Shown: positions 1 through 6,415, numbered from the stretch's first letter. The stretch: 7,722 bases of DNA from Collinsella sp. TF05-9AC (GCF_003438495.1 NZ_QSSH01000041.1:4543-12264), one strand, 5' to 3'. Notes: generated by a model from the letters alone, not told the origin. Numbers and translations: made by a program.

Positions 1-19
1 ACCGTCCTTTGTGGACGGT
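1..19 (-). terminator. Hairpin downstream of thrS, probable terminator (U-tract off-window)
   Basis: A perfect 7-bp inverted repeat (ACCGTCC at 1-7, GGACGGT at 13-19) with a 5-base loop lies about 30 bases past the thrS stop codon on the minus strand. The position fits an intrinsic terminator for thrS. The run of T expected after the stem would lie left of base 1, so it cannot be seen. Confidence 0.55.
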
Positions 20-48
20 CGCCTTTGTTAATTGTTGTGTTGCTTGCC

Positions 49-1812
49 TTAGGCGCGGGTCTTGATCTCCTCGGTCACCTTCGCAACAAACTCGTCAACG
101 CTCATCTGAACGGTCTCGTTGGAGCGATCGCGGACGGAGATGTTGCCGGCCTCGACCTCCTTCTCGCCCAGGATGAGCATGTAGGGCACACGGTCGATGC
201 TGCGGGCCTCGCGGATCTTGTAGCCGATCTTCTCGTCGCGATCGTCGCAGACCACGCGAATGCCGGCCTCCTCCAGCTTGGCGCATACCTCGTGCGCGTA
301 GTCGCGGCTCTTCTCAGAGACGGGAAGTGCCTTGACCTGCACGGGAGCCAGCCAGGTGGGGAACTTGCCCGCAAAGTGCTCAATCAGAATACCGATGAAG
401 CGCTCAATGGAGCCAAAGCAAACGCGGTGCAGCATGATGGGGCGCTTCTTGGTGCCGTCGGCATCCACGTACTCCAGATCAAAGTTAAGCGGCATCTGGA
501 AGTCGAGCTGGACGGTACCGCACTGCCAGGTACGGCCGAGCGAGTCCTCCAGGTGGAAGTCGATCTTGGGGCCATAGAAGGCGCCGTCGCCCTCGTTGAC
601 CTCGTAGTCCATGCCCAGCTTCTCCAGAGCGGTACGCAGGCCCTCCTCGGCGCGCGCCCAGTCCTCGTCCGAACCCATGGAGTCCTCGGGGCGGGTGGAA
701 AGCTCAACGTGGTACTTAAAGCCAAACTTCTGGTACACGGAGTCGATCAGGTTGACCACACCCACGATCTCGTCGGTCAGCTGGTCGGGGCGCACAAACA
801 GGTGGGCGTCGTCCTGGTTAAAGCAACGCACGCGGAACAGGCCGTGCAGGGCGCCACGCAGCTCGTGACGGTGCACCAGGCCAATCTCGCCGGCGCGAAT
901 GGGCAGCTCACGGTAGGAGTGCGGCTTGGAGGCGTACACCAACACGCCACCCGGGCAGTTCATGGGCTTAATGCAGTACTCTTCGTCGTCGATGACGGTG
1001 GAGTACATGTTGTCCTTGTAGTGGTCCCAGTGGCCCGAGGTCTTCCACAGCTGCTTGTTCATGATGAGCGGCGTGGAGATCTCGACGTAGCCGGCCTTGT
1101 GGTGAATCTCGCGCCAGTAGTCCAGCAGCGTGTTCTTAAGGATCATGCCGTTGGGCAGGAAGAACGGGAAGCCGGGGGCCTCGTCGCGCATCATAAAGAG
1201 GTCCATCTCGCGGCCGATCTTGCGGTGGTCGCGCTTCTTGGCCTCCTCCAGCATGTGCATGTGCTCGTCGAGCTCTTCCTTGGTGGCAAAGGCGACGCCG
1301 TTGATGCGGGTGAGCATCTTGTTGTCCTTGTCGCCCTTCCAGTAGGCGCCCGAGACGCCGGTGAGCTTAAAGGCCTTCAGCGCCTTGGTGTAGCAGATGT
1401 GGGGACCGACACACATGTCAATGTAATCGCCCTGCTGGTAGAAGGTGATGCGGGCGTCGTCGTCCAGGTCGCCGATGTGCTCGACCTTGTACTTCTCGCC
1501 ACGCTCCTCCATAAGGGCGATGGCCTCGGCGCGGGGCTTCTCGTACACGGAGAACTTGAGGTTCTCCTTGACGATCTTCTTCATCTCGGCCTCGATCGCG
1601 GGGAAGTCGTCCTCGCTGATCTTGACGCCCTCGGGCAGGTCGACGTCGTAGTAAAAACCATTGTCGGTCGCGGGACCATAGGCAAAGTCGGCCTCGGGAT
1701 AGAGACGCTTGATGGCCTGCGCCATGATGTGCGCGGCAGAGTGGCGGATGACGTGCGTGACCTCGTCCTGCGGGAGCTCGGCCACCGAGCCGTCATTGTA
1801 GAGTGCCTTCAT
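49..1812 (-). CDS. thrS: Threonine--tRNA ligase (ThrRS), lacking the N-terminal TGS domain
   Basis: Cytosolic class II synthetase that attaches threonine to tRNA-Thr, 587 residues. The editing domain is recognisable from the HxxxH pair (H24, H28) and the C134/H138 pair in DMCVGPH, which clear mischarged serine. The class II core follows: PMNC with zinc ligand C286, motif 2 FRVRCFNQDDAH with zinc ligand H337, and motif 3 around GSIERFIG with zinc ligand H462 just before it. The C-terminal anticodon-binding domain runs from about residue 490 (APVQVKALPV) to the end. The start is ATG at 1812: AGGAG at 1824-1828 lies 11 bases upstream, and a good -10 box sits at 1883-1888. The open frame continues upstream to 1923, but that part overlaps the promoter and does not look like ThrRS. 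The family's usual length is about 640 residues; here editing-domain sequence begins near residue 20, so almost the whole TGS domain is missing. Identity is near certain. Confidence 0.97.
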   Translation of the reverse strand: MKALYNDGSVAELPQDEVTHVIRHSAAHIMAQAIKRLYPEADFAYGPATDNGFYYDVDLPEGVKISEDDFPAIEAEMKKIVKENLKFSVYEKPRAEAIALMEERGEKYKVEHIGDLDDDARITFYQQGDYIDMCVGPHICYTKALKAFKLTGVSGAYWKGDKDNKMLTRINGVAFATKEELDEHMHMLEEAKKRDHRKIGREMDLFMMRDEAPGFPFFLPNGMILKNTLLDYWREIHHKAGYVEISTPLIMNKQLWKTSGHWDHYKDNMYSTVIDDEEYCIKPMNCPGGVLVYASKPHSYRELPIRAGEIGLVHRHELRGALHGLFRVRCFNQDDAHLFVRPDQLTDEIVGVVNLIDSVYQKFGFKYHVELSTRPEDSMGSDEDWARAEEGLRTALEKLGMDYEVNEGDGAFYGPKIDFHLEDSLGRTWQCGTVQLDFQMPLNFDLEYVDADGTKKRPIMLHRVCFGSIERFIGILIEHFAGKFPTWLAPVQVKALPVSEKSRDYAHEVCAKLEEAGIRVVCDDRDEKIGYKIREARSIDRVPYMLILGEKEVEAGNISVRDRSNETVQMSVDEFVAKVTEEIKTRA

Positions 1813-1882
1813 GGGTATGTTTTCTCCTCTCGGATGCCTGATGCAAGTGCGTACGATGCGCTCGGCGTTTTTGACTTGCATC

Positions 1883-1910
1883 ATTATAGGCAGGTTGCCT
1901 TGGTATACAA
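1883..1910 (-). promoter_or_regulatory. Probable sigma-70-type promoter of thrS
   Basis: Read on the minus strand, a perfect TATAAT (-10) occupies 1883-1888. TTGTAT, a 3-of-6 match to the -35 consensus, sits at 1905-1910 with a 16-base spacer. Transcription would start near 1876, leaving a leader of about 64 bases. That is too short for a T-box riboswitch and none is visible, so thrS is probably not controlled by uncharged tRNA-Thr in this way. Confidence 0.6.
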
Positions 1911-1911
1911 G

Positions 1912-1942
1912 CGCCCGCCGCACCTTAATGGCACGGCGGGCG
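1912..1942 (-). terminator. Strong GC hairpin between the zinc-ribbon gene and the thrS promoter
   Basis: A perfect 9-bp inverted repeat (CGCCCGCCG at 1912-1920, CGGCGGGCG at 1934-1942) has a 13-base loop. On the minus strand it lies about 110 bases past the stop of the zinc-ribbon gene and directly abuts the -35 region of thrS, followed by the weak U-rich stretch CTTGTAT. On the plus strand it is followed by ATTTT. It could insulate thrS from upstream transcription. The poor U-tract on the minus side lowers confidence. Confidence 0.5.
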
Positions 1943-1959
1943 ATTTTCTACGCATGCTT

Positions 1960-2044
1960 CATCGTGTGGGGGCGGGGCTGCGGGACGCGCGTTCGGCTTG
2001 CGCGTGACGCGCGGTGCCCGTGGCTTACGGCCGCCCCGGCGATG
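1960..2044. other. Nested GC-rich inverted repeats just past the zinc-ribbon stop
   Basis: Outer arms CATCG (1960-1964) and CGATG (2040-2044) enclose GGGGCGG (1969-1975) with CCGCCCC (2031-2037). Inside these is ACGCGC (1985-1990) with GCGCGT (2000-2005). The arms nest around one axis, so either strand could fold into one long imperfect stem. There is no T-tract. It could form the 3' end of the zinc-ribbon transcript or mark a processing site; nothing in the sequence decides its role. Confidence 0.35.
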
Positions 2045-2050
2045 GATGCG

Positions 2051-2482
2051 TTACTGGATGCGAGTTCGGCAGTAGGGGCAGACCTTCCAGTGCGCGTCGA
2101 GCGGGCGATGGCAGCTGGGGCACACGTTGCGAACCTGGGTATCGCACACGGGGCAGACCACAAAGTCCTTCTCGATGGGCGCGCCGCACTGCGGGCAGGT
2201 GCCGTACTGGGCAAGCTGGCGCTCGCGCAGGGCCATGTCCAGCTCCTGCTCCTCGCGATCGGCCGCGTAGGAGTGCGGACGCAGAACCAGATAGGCGATG
2301 AGGCCCACAAACGGGATGAGGGCGATGATGCCCCATGCCACGTAGGCGCTGGCGCCGCGGCGGCGAGCGTCGATGAACACATAAACGACCGACAGCACGT
2401 ACAGGGCGATGATAAAGCCAACAAAGGCATAGATGACGCCCATAAGCTGCGGCGACATGAGCTCAGAGATGTACTTGGACAT
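2051..2482 (-). CDS. Membrane protein with two TM helices and a double zinc ribbon
   Basis: A 143-residue protein of unknown function. Two hydrophobic segments, about residues 13-37 and 47-68, are separated by a short basic turn (DARRRG) and should be membrane helices. The second (AYVAWGIIALIPFVGLIAYL) resembles the short helical region found in PLDc_N-like small membrane proteins. A charged linker (about 71-92) leads to two CxxC pairs in each of two zinc ribbons: C96/C99 with C110/C113, and C121/C124 with C135/C138, the pattern of the DZR family. All eight ligands are present. Start ATG at 2482 has AAAGG upstream with 9 bases between AGG and the codon. It has no operon partner: thrS downstream has its own promoter, and the upstream side is the repeat array. 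The role is unknown; a membrane-anchored binding or scaffolding protein is a guess from the domains. Confidence 0.85.
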   Translation of the reverse strand: MSKYISELMSPQLMGVIYAFVGFIIALYVLSVVYVFIDARRRGASAYVAWGIIALIPFVGLIAYLVLRPHSYAADREEQELDMALRERQLAQYGTCPQCGAPIEKDFVVCPVCDTQVRNVCPSCHRPLDAHWKVCPYCRTRIQ

Positions 2483-2583
2483 TGAGGTGTACCTTTCGGA
2501 ATATTTACAGTCCGGATAAGTTTACCACGGGGTTTGTTTATATGGGACCACGGCTGGGTACGGGGCTGGCGCGGACACAAACA

Positions 2584-2919
2584 TCTCAATCTGTAACAGT
2601 TACTCGGCTAAAACAGTCCCAGACGTTACAGATTTAGACAAACCCTTCTCTCCCCGACTTAAACCTCGATCTGTAACATCTAGAACCCAAAAACAGTTCT
2701 TACTGTTACAGATCGAGACAACCAGAATCCGTCGGAAAGATTGTCTCGACCTGTAACAGAAAGGAACCAAAAACCCTGCCAGCTGTTACAGATCGAGACA
2801 TACGAGTAACCCGACGGGCTACCGTCTCGATCTGTAACACGTAGGACCGCAATTCCCCGCCTATCGTTACAAATCGAGATGAACGTGCGCCTGTGGACGC
2901 AGCATCTCAATCTGTAACA
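2584..2919. repeat. Array of nine 15-bp repeats in alternating orientation, 40-bp spacing
   Basis: Consensus TCTCGATCTGTAACA. Forward copies start at 2584, 2664, 2744, 2825 and 2905; reverse-complement copies start at 2624, 2704, 2784 and 2865. Successive starts are 40 bases apart, except one step of 41 between 2784 and 2825. TGTAAC is invariant in all nine; most copies differ from consensus at 0-2 positions. Spacers after a reverse copy (2639-2663, 2719-2743, 2799-2824, 2880-2904) differ from spacers after a forward copy (2599-2623, 2679-2703, 2759-2783, 2840-2864); several of the latter keep a central A-run then C. The array fills the gap between two divergent genes, starting about 100 bases from the zinc-ribbon start and ending about 190 bases before the oxidoreductase start. 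I saw no gene, tRNA or clear array-related promoter in 2483-3110. Alternation rules out an ordinary CRISPR; the layout is closest to BIME/REP-type mosaics or a cluster of protein-binding sites. Confidence 0.93.
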
Positions 2920-2954
2920 GGTAACGGCGACGACCGCGATGTTTGGTGGGAAGA

Positions 2955-2969
2955 TCTCGCGGTCTAACG
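2955..2969 (+). repeat. Possible decayed tenth copy of the 15-bp repeat
   Basis: TCTCGCGGTCTAACG matches the forward consensus at 10 of 15 positions, 50 bases after the last clear copy. It breaks both the 40-base spacing and the alternation, so it may be a decayed or rearranged array end, or chance. Confidence 0.3.
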
Positions 2970-2970
2970 T

Positions 2971-2991
2971 GGCCAGCATCCGTGCTGGGCC
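2971..2991. other. Short hairpin right of the repeat array
   Basis: GGCCAGCA (2971-2978) pairs with TGCTGGGCC (2983-2991) across a 4-base loop, with one bulged G. It sits at the array boundary, about 120 bases upstream of the oxidoreductase operon. There is no T-tract, so a terminator is unlikely; it may be chance in GC-rich DNA. Confidence 0.3.
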
Positions 2992-3054
2992 AGCCCGCGC
3001 CTGCCGTTGGCGGGTGTTGCAGGGCTATTCGCCGCATTGCCGTCGCACTGGGGG

Positions 3055-3093
3055 TGTGCAGACCCTAGGATAGTCTTATTGACGGCCTGTCAA
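3055..3093 (+). promoter_or_regulatory. Candidate promoter/operator region of the oxidoreductase operon
   Basis: TGTGCAGACCCTAGGATA (3055-3072) resembles an 18-base stretch upstream of the M24 peptidase (6407-6424) at 13 of 18 positions, at a similar distance from the start codon. GATAGT at 3069-3074 could serve as a -10 box, but no good -35 is seen. Just downstream, a perfect dyad TTGAC-N5-GTCAA (3079-3093) ends 17 bases before the start codon, where a repressor could block initiation. The regulator is not in the window. This is inference from position and symmetry. Confidence 0.35.
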
Positions 3094-3110
3094 CTCGTCT
3101 GGGAGGCACT

Positions 3111-4565
3111 GTGACGGAAACGTTTGATATCGTGATTGTCGGCGCGGGCATCACCGGATGCGCCATCGCGAGGCAGCTCGCGCGCTATGACCTGTCCATT
3201 TGCGTGGTCGAGGCGGCTAACGATATTGCGCTGGGCGCGTCGAAGGCCAACGGCGGTCTGGTGCACGCCGGCTACGATCCGGCACCGGGAACGGTAAAGG
3301 CGCAGGTCAACGCCCGTGGTTGCGAACTATATGGCACGTGGGCCCAGGAGCTAGGCTTTTTGTTTTGCCGTACCGGGTCGATGGTGCTGGGGTTTAACGA
3401 CGAAGACGGCGCACAACTGGAGCAGCTGCGGCGCAACGGCCTTGCCAACGGTGTGCCCGAGCTGTCGATCGTCGGACCCGACCGCATCCACGAATTGGAG
3501 CCGCGCGCCAGTGCCGATGCAACGTGTGCGTTGTGGTGCCCCTCGACTGGATTTGTCGACCCGTTTGAGGTTGCCATCGCCGCGCTGGAAAACGCCGTCG
3601 CCAACGGGGTGACCTTTATGCGGTCCGCGCCGGTGGAGGCGATTGAAGTCGCGGGCTCGGGCGACGACGGGCGCTTTACACTGGCGACCCCCGCTGGCAA
3701 CGTGCGCTGCCGCTACCTGATCAACGCCGCGGGCAACGGCGCCGCCGACATCTCGCATATGGCGAGCGCCGAGGAATTCCAGATGGTCTGGCGTCAGGGC
3801 AACATCGTGGTGCTGGACAAGGAGCCGCGCACGCTCATGCCGCTCTACCCCGTGCCGACGCCGGTGTCGAAGGGTGTTATCGTCACGGGCACCGTGCACG
3901 GCAACACCGTGATCACCGCCACGGCTGCCGTGCGCGAGCCGGGCGACACGCAGACCTATGCGAGCGATGTGAACGCGCTGCTGACCGGCGCGCGCAAACT
4001 GGTGCCCGATCTGGATACGCGCCACGTGGTGCGCGCATTTGCCGGCGGGCGTCCGGTCATTCAGGGAACGAACGACTTCTTTATTGGACAGTCGGCCGTG
4101 GTGCCGGGGCTGTTCCAGGCGGCGGGCATTCAGTCGCCGGGTGTGGCAAGCGCGCCGGCCATTGCCGAGCGCATGGAGCTTGTGATGCGTGAGGCGGGCG
4201 TGGAGCTGCACGAGCGGGCGGACTGGAACCCCATTCGCCGCGCGCCGGATGACTTTGACCGCGCACCGCTGGCGCGCAAGGAGGAGCTGATCGAGTTCAA
4301 TCCCGCGTGGGGACAGATTGTCTGCCGCTGTGAGACGGTACCTGAGGCCGAGATCGTGGCCGCGATCCGACGCCGCCCGGGCGCAGTTTCGGTCGAGGGC
4401 GTCAAGCGCCGCTGCCGTGCCGGTATGGGCCGGTGCCAGAGCGGTTTTTGCCAGAGCCGTGTGGTGGCGATCCTGGCGCGCGAGCTGGGCTGCGACCCCA
4501 GCGAGGTACTGCTGGAGGACACTGGCTCGTGGCTCGTTGAGGGACCTTTGAAGGGGGTGCGCTAG
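3111..4565 (+). CDS. GlpA-like FAD-dependent dehydrogenase with C-terminal BFD [2Fe-2S] domain
   Basis: A 484-residue soluble flavoprotein, probably the substrate-oxidising subunit of a three-protein complex. The N-terminal DAO-fold domain opens with an FAD-binding GxGxxG (G11, G13, G16) and the acidic E34 that contacts the ribose. [15 protein letters not shown] (42-56), RAFAGGRP (308-315) and GIQSPG (339-344) are typical of the GlpA/LhgO group. From about residue 400 a BFD-like domain carries C405-R-C407 and C442-x4-C447, the four expected [2Fe-2S] ligands, plus an extra C435. GTG at 3111 is chosen because GGGAGG (3101-3106) precedes it and the Rossmann strand begins at residue 5. No membrane segments. 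Related trios in other anaerobes lie beside glycerol genes, which favours glycerol-3-phosphate; here no glpK or glpF is visible, so another 2-hydroxy or amine substrate remains possible. Family is sure, substrate is not. Confidence 0.93.
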   Translation: MTETFDIVIVGAGITGCAIARQLARYDLSICVVEAANDIALGASKANGGLVHAGYDPAPGTVKAQVNARGCELYGTWAQELGFLFCRTGSMVLGFNDEDGAQLEQLRRNGLANGVPELSIVGPDRIHELEPRASADATCALWCPSTGFVDPFEVAIAALENAVANGVTFMRSAPVEAIEVAGSGDDGRFTLATPAGNVRCRYLINAAGNGAADISHMASAEEFQMVWRQGNIVVLDKEPRTLMPLYPVPTPVSKGVIVTGTVHGNTVITATAAVREPGDTQTYASDVNALLTGARKLVPDLDTRHVVRAFAGGRPVIQGTNDFFIGQSAVVPGLFQAAGIQSPGVASAPAIAERMELVMREAGVELHERADWNPIRRAPDDFDRAPLARKEELIEFNPAWGQIVCRCETVPEAEIVAAIRRRPGAVSVEGVKRRCRAGMGRCQSGFCQSRVVAILARELGCDPSEVLLEDTGSWLVEGPLKGVR

Positions 4566-4566
4566 G

Positions 4567-5934
4567 ATGGCGGGATTCAAATCGAGCGCGATTGATTGCG
4601 GCGTCGTAGAAGCCGTGCAAACACAAGCCTTCGACGTGGTCGTTATCGGCGGCGGACCCGCTGGCATGGCGGCTGCGCTTGCCGCACATAATGCCGGCGC
4701 CCACGTGGCCATCGTGGAGCGCGAGCAGCACCTGGGCGGAATCCTCCGCCAGTGCATCCACCCCGGCTTTGGCCTGTCGCACTTTAAACAGGAACTCACC
4801 GGTCCCGAGTACGCGCAGCGCTTTATCGACCAGGTGCGCGCGACCGACATTGCGCTGTTCCTGGGCAGCATGGTGCTTGGGATTGATTCGGCCGAAGGCG
4901 ACCCGGGCACGGGCAAGACCGCGGGAGCTACCGCAGTCCATACCGTCACGCTCATGAGCCCCGCCGGCATGCTTCAGCTCACCGGACGGGCGGTTGTCCT
5001 TGCCATGGGATGCCGCGAGCGCACGCGCAGCGAGATCAAGATCCCCGGCAGCCGTCCCGCCGGCGTGTTTACGGCGGGCCTGGCGCAGCGATACATCAAT
5101 ATCGAAAACCTCAAGCCCGGCTCGCGTGCCGTCATTTTGGGTTCGGGCGATATCGGGCTGATCATGGCGCGCCGCTGCACGCTCGAGGGGATTTCGGTCG
5201 AGGGCGTGTACGAGCTCATGCCGTACGCCAACGGTCTGCGCCGCAACGTCAAGAACTGCCTGGACGACTTTGGCGTTCCGCTACATCTGTCCACCACGGT
5301 AACGCGCGTGATCGGGCATGACCGCCTGGAAGCCGTGGAGGTGAGCCAAGTCGACGAACGCCTAGCGCCCATTCCGGGGACCGAGCGCATTATTCCGTGC
5401 GACACGCTGCTGCTTTCGGTGGGCTTGATTCCCGAGAACGAGCTTTCGGTTGCCGCGGGCGTAGAGCTTGACCCGCGCACGCGCGGCGCCGTGGTGGACC
5501 AGAGTCTGCAGACGGGCGTACCAGGCATCTTTGCCTGCGGCAACGTGCTGCACGTGCACGACCTGGCCGACAACGTAACGACCGAGTCCGAGAGAGCTGG
5601 CGCAGCTGCGGCGGCGTACGCGCTGGGAACCGGCGCGGGCGCCGTTCCGGACTGCGAGCTCACCGTCTCCCCTGCCGGCATTGCGGGATACGCACTGCCG
5701 GGACGCATTACGGCTGTGGCGCTCACCAAACTCAACTTCCGTGTGCGCCGACCAGTCGATGCCGCCCGCGTGCGCATTCTTGCTGGCGGCGTTGAGCTGT
5801 TTGCAGGCAAGGTCCGCCCGTTTAAACCGAGTGTAATGGAAAGCTTCCCACTGCCGGCAAAGGTCATCAAGCAGGCGCTCGACCTGGGTGCCAGCAAGAT
5901 TGTCTTGTCCGTCGATCCCATTGAGGAGGCATAG
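4567..5934 (+). CDS. FAD/NAD(P)-dependent oxidoreductase, second flavin subunit
   Basis: A 455-residue pyridine nucleotide-disulphide reductase-fold protein. After about 20 variable residues come an FAD-binding Rossmann motif (GGGPAG, 28-33) and the family signature QCIHPGFG (62-69). A second nucleotide-binding motif GSGDIG (192-197) should hold NAD(H). ACGN at 323-326 closes the FAD site. The C63-I-H65 signature is not the CxxxxC redox pair of thioredoxin or lipoamide reductases, so thiol chemistry is not implied. ATG lies one base after the stop of the preceding gene, with AAGGGGG about 9 bases upstream, so the two are translationally linked. The likely role is to pass electrons between the dehydrogenase subunit and NAD(H) or another carrier. 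Similarity to opine/hydroxyproline oxidase alpha subunits is a second possibility. Confidence 0.92.
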   Translation: MAGFKSSAIDCGVVEAVQTQAFDVVVIGGGPAGMAAALAAHNAGAHVAIVEREQHLGGILRQCIHPGFGLSHFKQELTGPEYAQRFIDQVRATDIALFLGSMVLGIDSAEGDPGTGKTAGATAVHTVTLMSPAGMLQLTGRAVVLAMGCRERTRSEIKIPGSRPAGVFTAGLAQRYINIENLKPGSRAVILGSGDIGLIMARRCTLEGISVEGVYELMPYANGLRRNVKNCLDDFGVPLHLSTTVTRVIGHDRLEAVEVSQVDERLAPIPGTERIIPCDTLLLSVGLIPENELSVAAGVELDPRTRGAVVDQSLQTGVPGIFACGNVLHVHDLADNVTTESERAGAAAAAYALGTGAGAVPDCELTVSPAGIAGYALPGRITAVALTKLNFRVRRPVDAARVRILAGGVELFAGKVRPFKPSVMESFPLPAKVIKQALDLGASKIVLSVDPIEEA

Positions 5935-5937
5935 CTC

Positions 5938-6330
5938 ATGAGCACGAATGTGACCGAAACGTTGCAGTTCAACTGTACGACCTGCCCATCCGAATGCCTT
6001 CTGACCGTAGAGGTGGAGCGCGACGCCAATGGCGCCGTGGTGGAAGTGCGCTCCGTAACCGGTAACAACTGCCCGCGCGGCGATAAGTTCGCACATCAGG
6101 AGCTCACCTGCCCCATGCGCGTGCTCACGACGACCGTGGCCGTCTCCGGCGGCGACGAAGCCCTGCTCCCCGTGCGCACGGCCGAAGCCATCCCACTAGA
6201 ACTCCACGCCCAAGCCATGGCCCTCATCCGAGGCCTAGTCGTCAACGCCCCCATCCGCATGGGCGACGTCGTGCTGAAGGACCTCCTCAACACCAATATC
6301 AACCTAATCGCCAGCATGGACATCGAGTAG
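5938..6330 (+). CDS. DUF1667 cysteine-rich small protein, partner of the oxidoreductase pair
   Basis: A 130-residue protein recognised as DUF1667 by its opening FNCTTCPSECLLTVEV and by its place third after a GlpA-like and an NAD-binding flavoprotein, an arrangement known from other anaerobes. Cysteines 13, 16, 20 and 45 form C-x2-C-x3-C-x24-C, followed by PRG; C58 begins CPMR. This pattern resembles the N-terminal [4Fe-4S] motif of molybdopterin oxidoreductases, so an iron-sulfur cluster (or zinc) is likely; that is inference. The C-terminal half (about 80-130) has no cysteine and contains IRMGDVVLKDLLNTNINLIAS. No signal or membrane segment. ATG is 3 bases after the preceding stop, with GAGGAGG at the end of that gene. 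The second half uses CTA and CGA codons that its neighbours rarely use. Probable small electron-transfer subunit of the complex. Confidence 0.88.
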   Translation: MSTNVTETLQFNCTTCPSECLLTVEVERDANGAVVEVRSVTGNNCPRGDKFAHQELTCPMRVLTTTVAVSGGDEALLPVRTAEAIPLELHAQAMALIRGLVVNAPIRMGDVVLKDLLNTNINLIASMDIE

Positions 6331-6364
6331 CTAAATTGGGACGGGGCTCTTTTAGCTGCTTTTG
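6329..6364 (+). terminator. Weak candidate terminator after the oxidoreductase operon
   Basis: AGCTAAA (6329-6335, overlapping the stop codon) pairs with TTTAGCT (6351-6357) across a 15-base loop, followed by GCTTTTGC. The stem is AT-rich and the T-run only four long, so it may act weakly and allow read-through into the peptidase gene. Confidence 0.35.
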
Positions 6365-6376
6365 CAAGGAGTGTCC

Positions 6377-6415
6377 CCCGGTGCCGTCATAAAAGGAACG
6401 TCCCTATGTGCCGGG
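6377..6415. other. Imperfect long hairpin upstream of the M24 peptidase gene
   Basis: CCCGG (6377-6381) with CCGGG (6411-6415), CATA (6388-6391) with TATG (6405-6408) and GGA (6395-6397) with TCC (6401-6403) nest around one centre. It lies 40 bases before the start codon and overlaps a possible promoter. It may be an operator, an attenuator for read-through from the operon, or a relic of a dispersed element. Confidence 0.35.

Noticed and set aside
1813..1880. T-box riboswitch upstream of thrS
   Set aside because: The leader from the likely start site is only about 64 bases and I see no T-box sequence or terminator/antiterminator pair.
25..2007. Long plus-strand open frame (660 codons) opposite thrS
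   Set aside because: It is the antisense shadow of a certain gene in GC-rich DNA; the translation is a low-complexity Leu/Val/Gly/His mix with no recognisable domain.
2537..2542. TATAAA on the minus strand as a promoter for the zinc-ribbon gene
   Set aside because: No acceptable -35 sequence lies at the right distance, so it is not listed as a feature.
2584..2919. CRISPR array
   Set aside because: The repeats alternate in orientation, are only 15 bp, have spacers of two related classes, and no cas gene is nearby.
2584..2919. parS or DnaA-box cluster (origin or partition site)
   Set aside because: The 15-mer matches neither the TTATCCACA DnaA box nor the parS palindrome, and no dnaA, parA or parB gene is present in the window.
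2680..2979. Minus-strand 99-codon open frame across the repeat array
   Set aside because: Its translation simply reads the inverted repeats and spacers; it has no convincing ribosome site. It is more likely non-coding.
3351..4970. Minus-strand open frame of 539 codons opposite the two oxidoreductase genes
   Set aside because: It spans the boundary of two well-supported plus-strand genes and has no family features or plausible context.
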